DNA of 64,000 nt from positions 1 through 64,000 of the forward strand of contig CAVVRY010000012.1 of assembly GCA_963750735.1 (NCBI GenBank), given 5' to 3'. The translations under genes were made by a program, and so were the position numbers. The DNA is from JANTGF01 sp963750735. GTDB lineage: Bacteria > Bacteroidota > Bacteroidia > Bacteroidales > VadinHA17. The notes under the pieces were generated by a model. The model saw only the letters and a program-made list of their open reading frames with translations. It was not told the origin of the DNA and made no database searches. Positions 63,701 through 64,000 of the stretch are shown in pieces. How positions within the stretch are numbered: the stretch's first letter is position 1; every line of letters starts with the position of its first letter.

Positions 63701-64000
63701 CAGAAATTAGAGGAGATAGGTATTCAATTGGATTAAATGCCAATGAGACAGGAGATCCCTTCACAAATCATTTTCTTGATATCGAGGAAGATGATCGTAT
63801 GTATCTTTTTACAGATGGATATGCTGACCAATTTGGAGGGCCAAAGGGGAAAAAATTTATGTACAGAAGGTTCAGGCATCTTTTATTAACAGTGCATAAG
63901 GTGGCTATGGCTGAACAGAAAAGGTTTTTGGAGGAAACGTTGGATGTATGGATGGGCGATTTAGAACAGGTTGACGATATTCAGGTGATTGGCATTCAAC
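60703..64000 (+). CDS. propeller sensor with Y_Y_Y domain and SpoIIE phosphatase (runs off the right edge)
   Basis: 1099 codons are in the window with no stop. A signal peptide or N-terminal helix (MKWILQIFLILGTLFTFF) is followed by many Reg_prop repeats of the form IWIGTEDGLNRF, WIGTANGL, WLGTQSGV, building two beta-propellers. A Y_Y_Y-type domain covers about 700-780, a transmembrane helix about 795-813, a coiled-coil linker about 815-850 and a SpoIIE-type PP2C phosphatase from about 860 (RYAQKIQEAMLP, KDIVSGDFYW, SADCTGHGVPGALMS). It probably senses an extracellular ligand and dephosphorylates an anti-sigma antagonist or similar target. Confidence 0.92.
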   Translation, partial: MKWILQIFLILGTLFTFFQVVAEEIEPNKEVVVYTPLEGLSQSVITAIVQDPDGFIWIGTEDGLNRFDGIEFKIYRHDPDDTLSLPDNYISALEIDLNGELWIGTANGLSCFSKETGNFRNYYFDDPVFGVTGLKFILDILPDEDNKIWVATRNSLDLLDTQNGDILEIQRGKDVFGIKNDPYSKTQLLKSGSQLWFHTNNVFKYIILNGKNGSELQEGSFELPIKPGSEIKSSLIDRNGIIWASTGLEIYQFKPHLGAKIQVFPVENLTSTTVSSSHLFEDRSGRIWLSTDIGFFINSGSKFIAHKGLNSYISKIGKGVPVTTIIEDRSRILWLGTWHGMVKIDLKPGNFELYSNNFNLPANLNIKKISSIQVDYKGYLWIGTDGNGLFQFSPDRRNIVEYSTDSKSINNRISNDHILSIFEDSDKKLWLGTQSGVLHFNQITNRFENLEILSSSGDSKLLLNLGVYQIGQDNNEIMLFGTNQGLVATDLKFLNEKNPKQTGGEFYQLTENRVFSFFVDYRNRYWIGSQTGVELIDPANQKRKKIHRVNRGKIQNRPVLFIQADQLNNLWIGTQEGLGYIDTISNSIKMVSDAYEFPEVSIYSITDDPYGNLWMSSNSGVIRYSPESNDFRIYNKYDGLQGNEFTQGAWFQSDRGEIFFGGYDGFNAFFPDNIKLNPFLPQIAITDFQYLSPTGWKDIPVSGESLKLRTDRTNSIFLKYSVLEFTNPSNNLSEYKLEDFDNEWKKGINPGNVIYSNLKRGTYTFKVRGSNNDELWAEQEVSLKIVVSTPIQSTKFAYLIYIILFILAVFQGIRYWTKNLRKANQVLKEKEVAAKEIARQREELAIKNKNITDSIRYAQKIQEAMLPSTYFFKRLFPESFVILKPKDIVSGDFYWVTEKAGKVFIVSADCTGHGVPGALMSIVGFEILDRIINDQEIFEPAEILNILNKGVEATFSRSDDDITVKDGMDLGLCMIDKTERKLEFAGAFSSLYLIRDNKLTEIRGDRYSIGLNANETGDPFTNHFLDIEEDDRMYLFTDGYADQFGGPKGKKFMYRRFRHLLLTVHKVAMAEQKRFLEETLDVWMGDLEQVDDIQVIGIQ

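Overview
The window looks like a chromosomal segment of a member of the Bacteroidota, possibly Marinilabiliales or a related marine or anaerobic lineage (the order is inference). Supporting signs are low GC, -7 promoter boxes of the TAnnTTTG type, a gliding-type C-terminal sorting domain, many secreted glycoside hydrolases, a second EF-G paralogue with a degenerate G domain, a menaquinone-type UbiD decarboxylase, and a ribosomal supercluster without tuf between fusA and rpsJ and without adk between secY and map. No CRISPR array, insertion sequence, prophage or complete tRNA was seen; only the last 19 nt of a tRNA lie at the left edge.

Left part (0.4-16 kb): accessory carbohydrate metabolism, mostly on the minus strand. 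It holds a GH29 alpha-L-fucosidase with KDPG aldolase and KDG kinase, a winged-helix/ferredoxin protein and a cupin, a GH172 (DUF2961) enzyme, a large secreted hydrolase-like protein, a 2-hydroxyacid dehydrogenase, a lipoprotein, a DUF454 membrane protein, a Fur/PerR-like regulator with a clear palindromic operator in front of it, an alpha/beta hydrolase and a GH18 protein. Together these suggest uptake and breakdown of fucosylated or uronate-containing glycans ending in 2-keto-3-deoxygluconate. No SusC/SusD pair is visible.

Middle part (16-34 kb): a MacB/FtsX-type permease, a UvrD helicase, a CHU_C sorting-domain protein, a CYTH protein, a DUF937 protein, a lipobox-bearing methyltransferase, an APC permease, a di-haem peroxidase, the EF-G paralogue, a twin-arginine TIM-barrel protein, a twin-arginine Gfo/Idh/MocA oxidoreductase, and a tetrahaem cytochrome fused to an FGE-like domain. 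Five genes between 6 and 26.4 kb carry a total of eight single-base frameshifts, whereas the following 37 kb carries none in a recognisable gene.

Right part (34-64 kb): the str-S10-spc-alpha supercluster from rpsL to rplQ is continuous and on one strand. It ends at a strong terminator and is followed by citrate synthase. Then come, on the minus strand, an unusual 1339-residue protein with an acyl-CoA-synthetase-like front half and an unrecognised back half, with a GNAT acetyltransferase directly downstream. A UbiD decarboxylase and a sensor protein (propeller repeats, Y_Y_Y domain, transmembrane helix, SpoIIE phosphatase) running off the right edge close the window.
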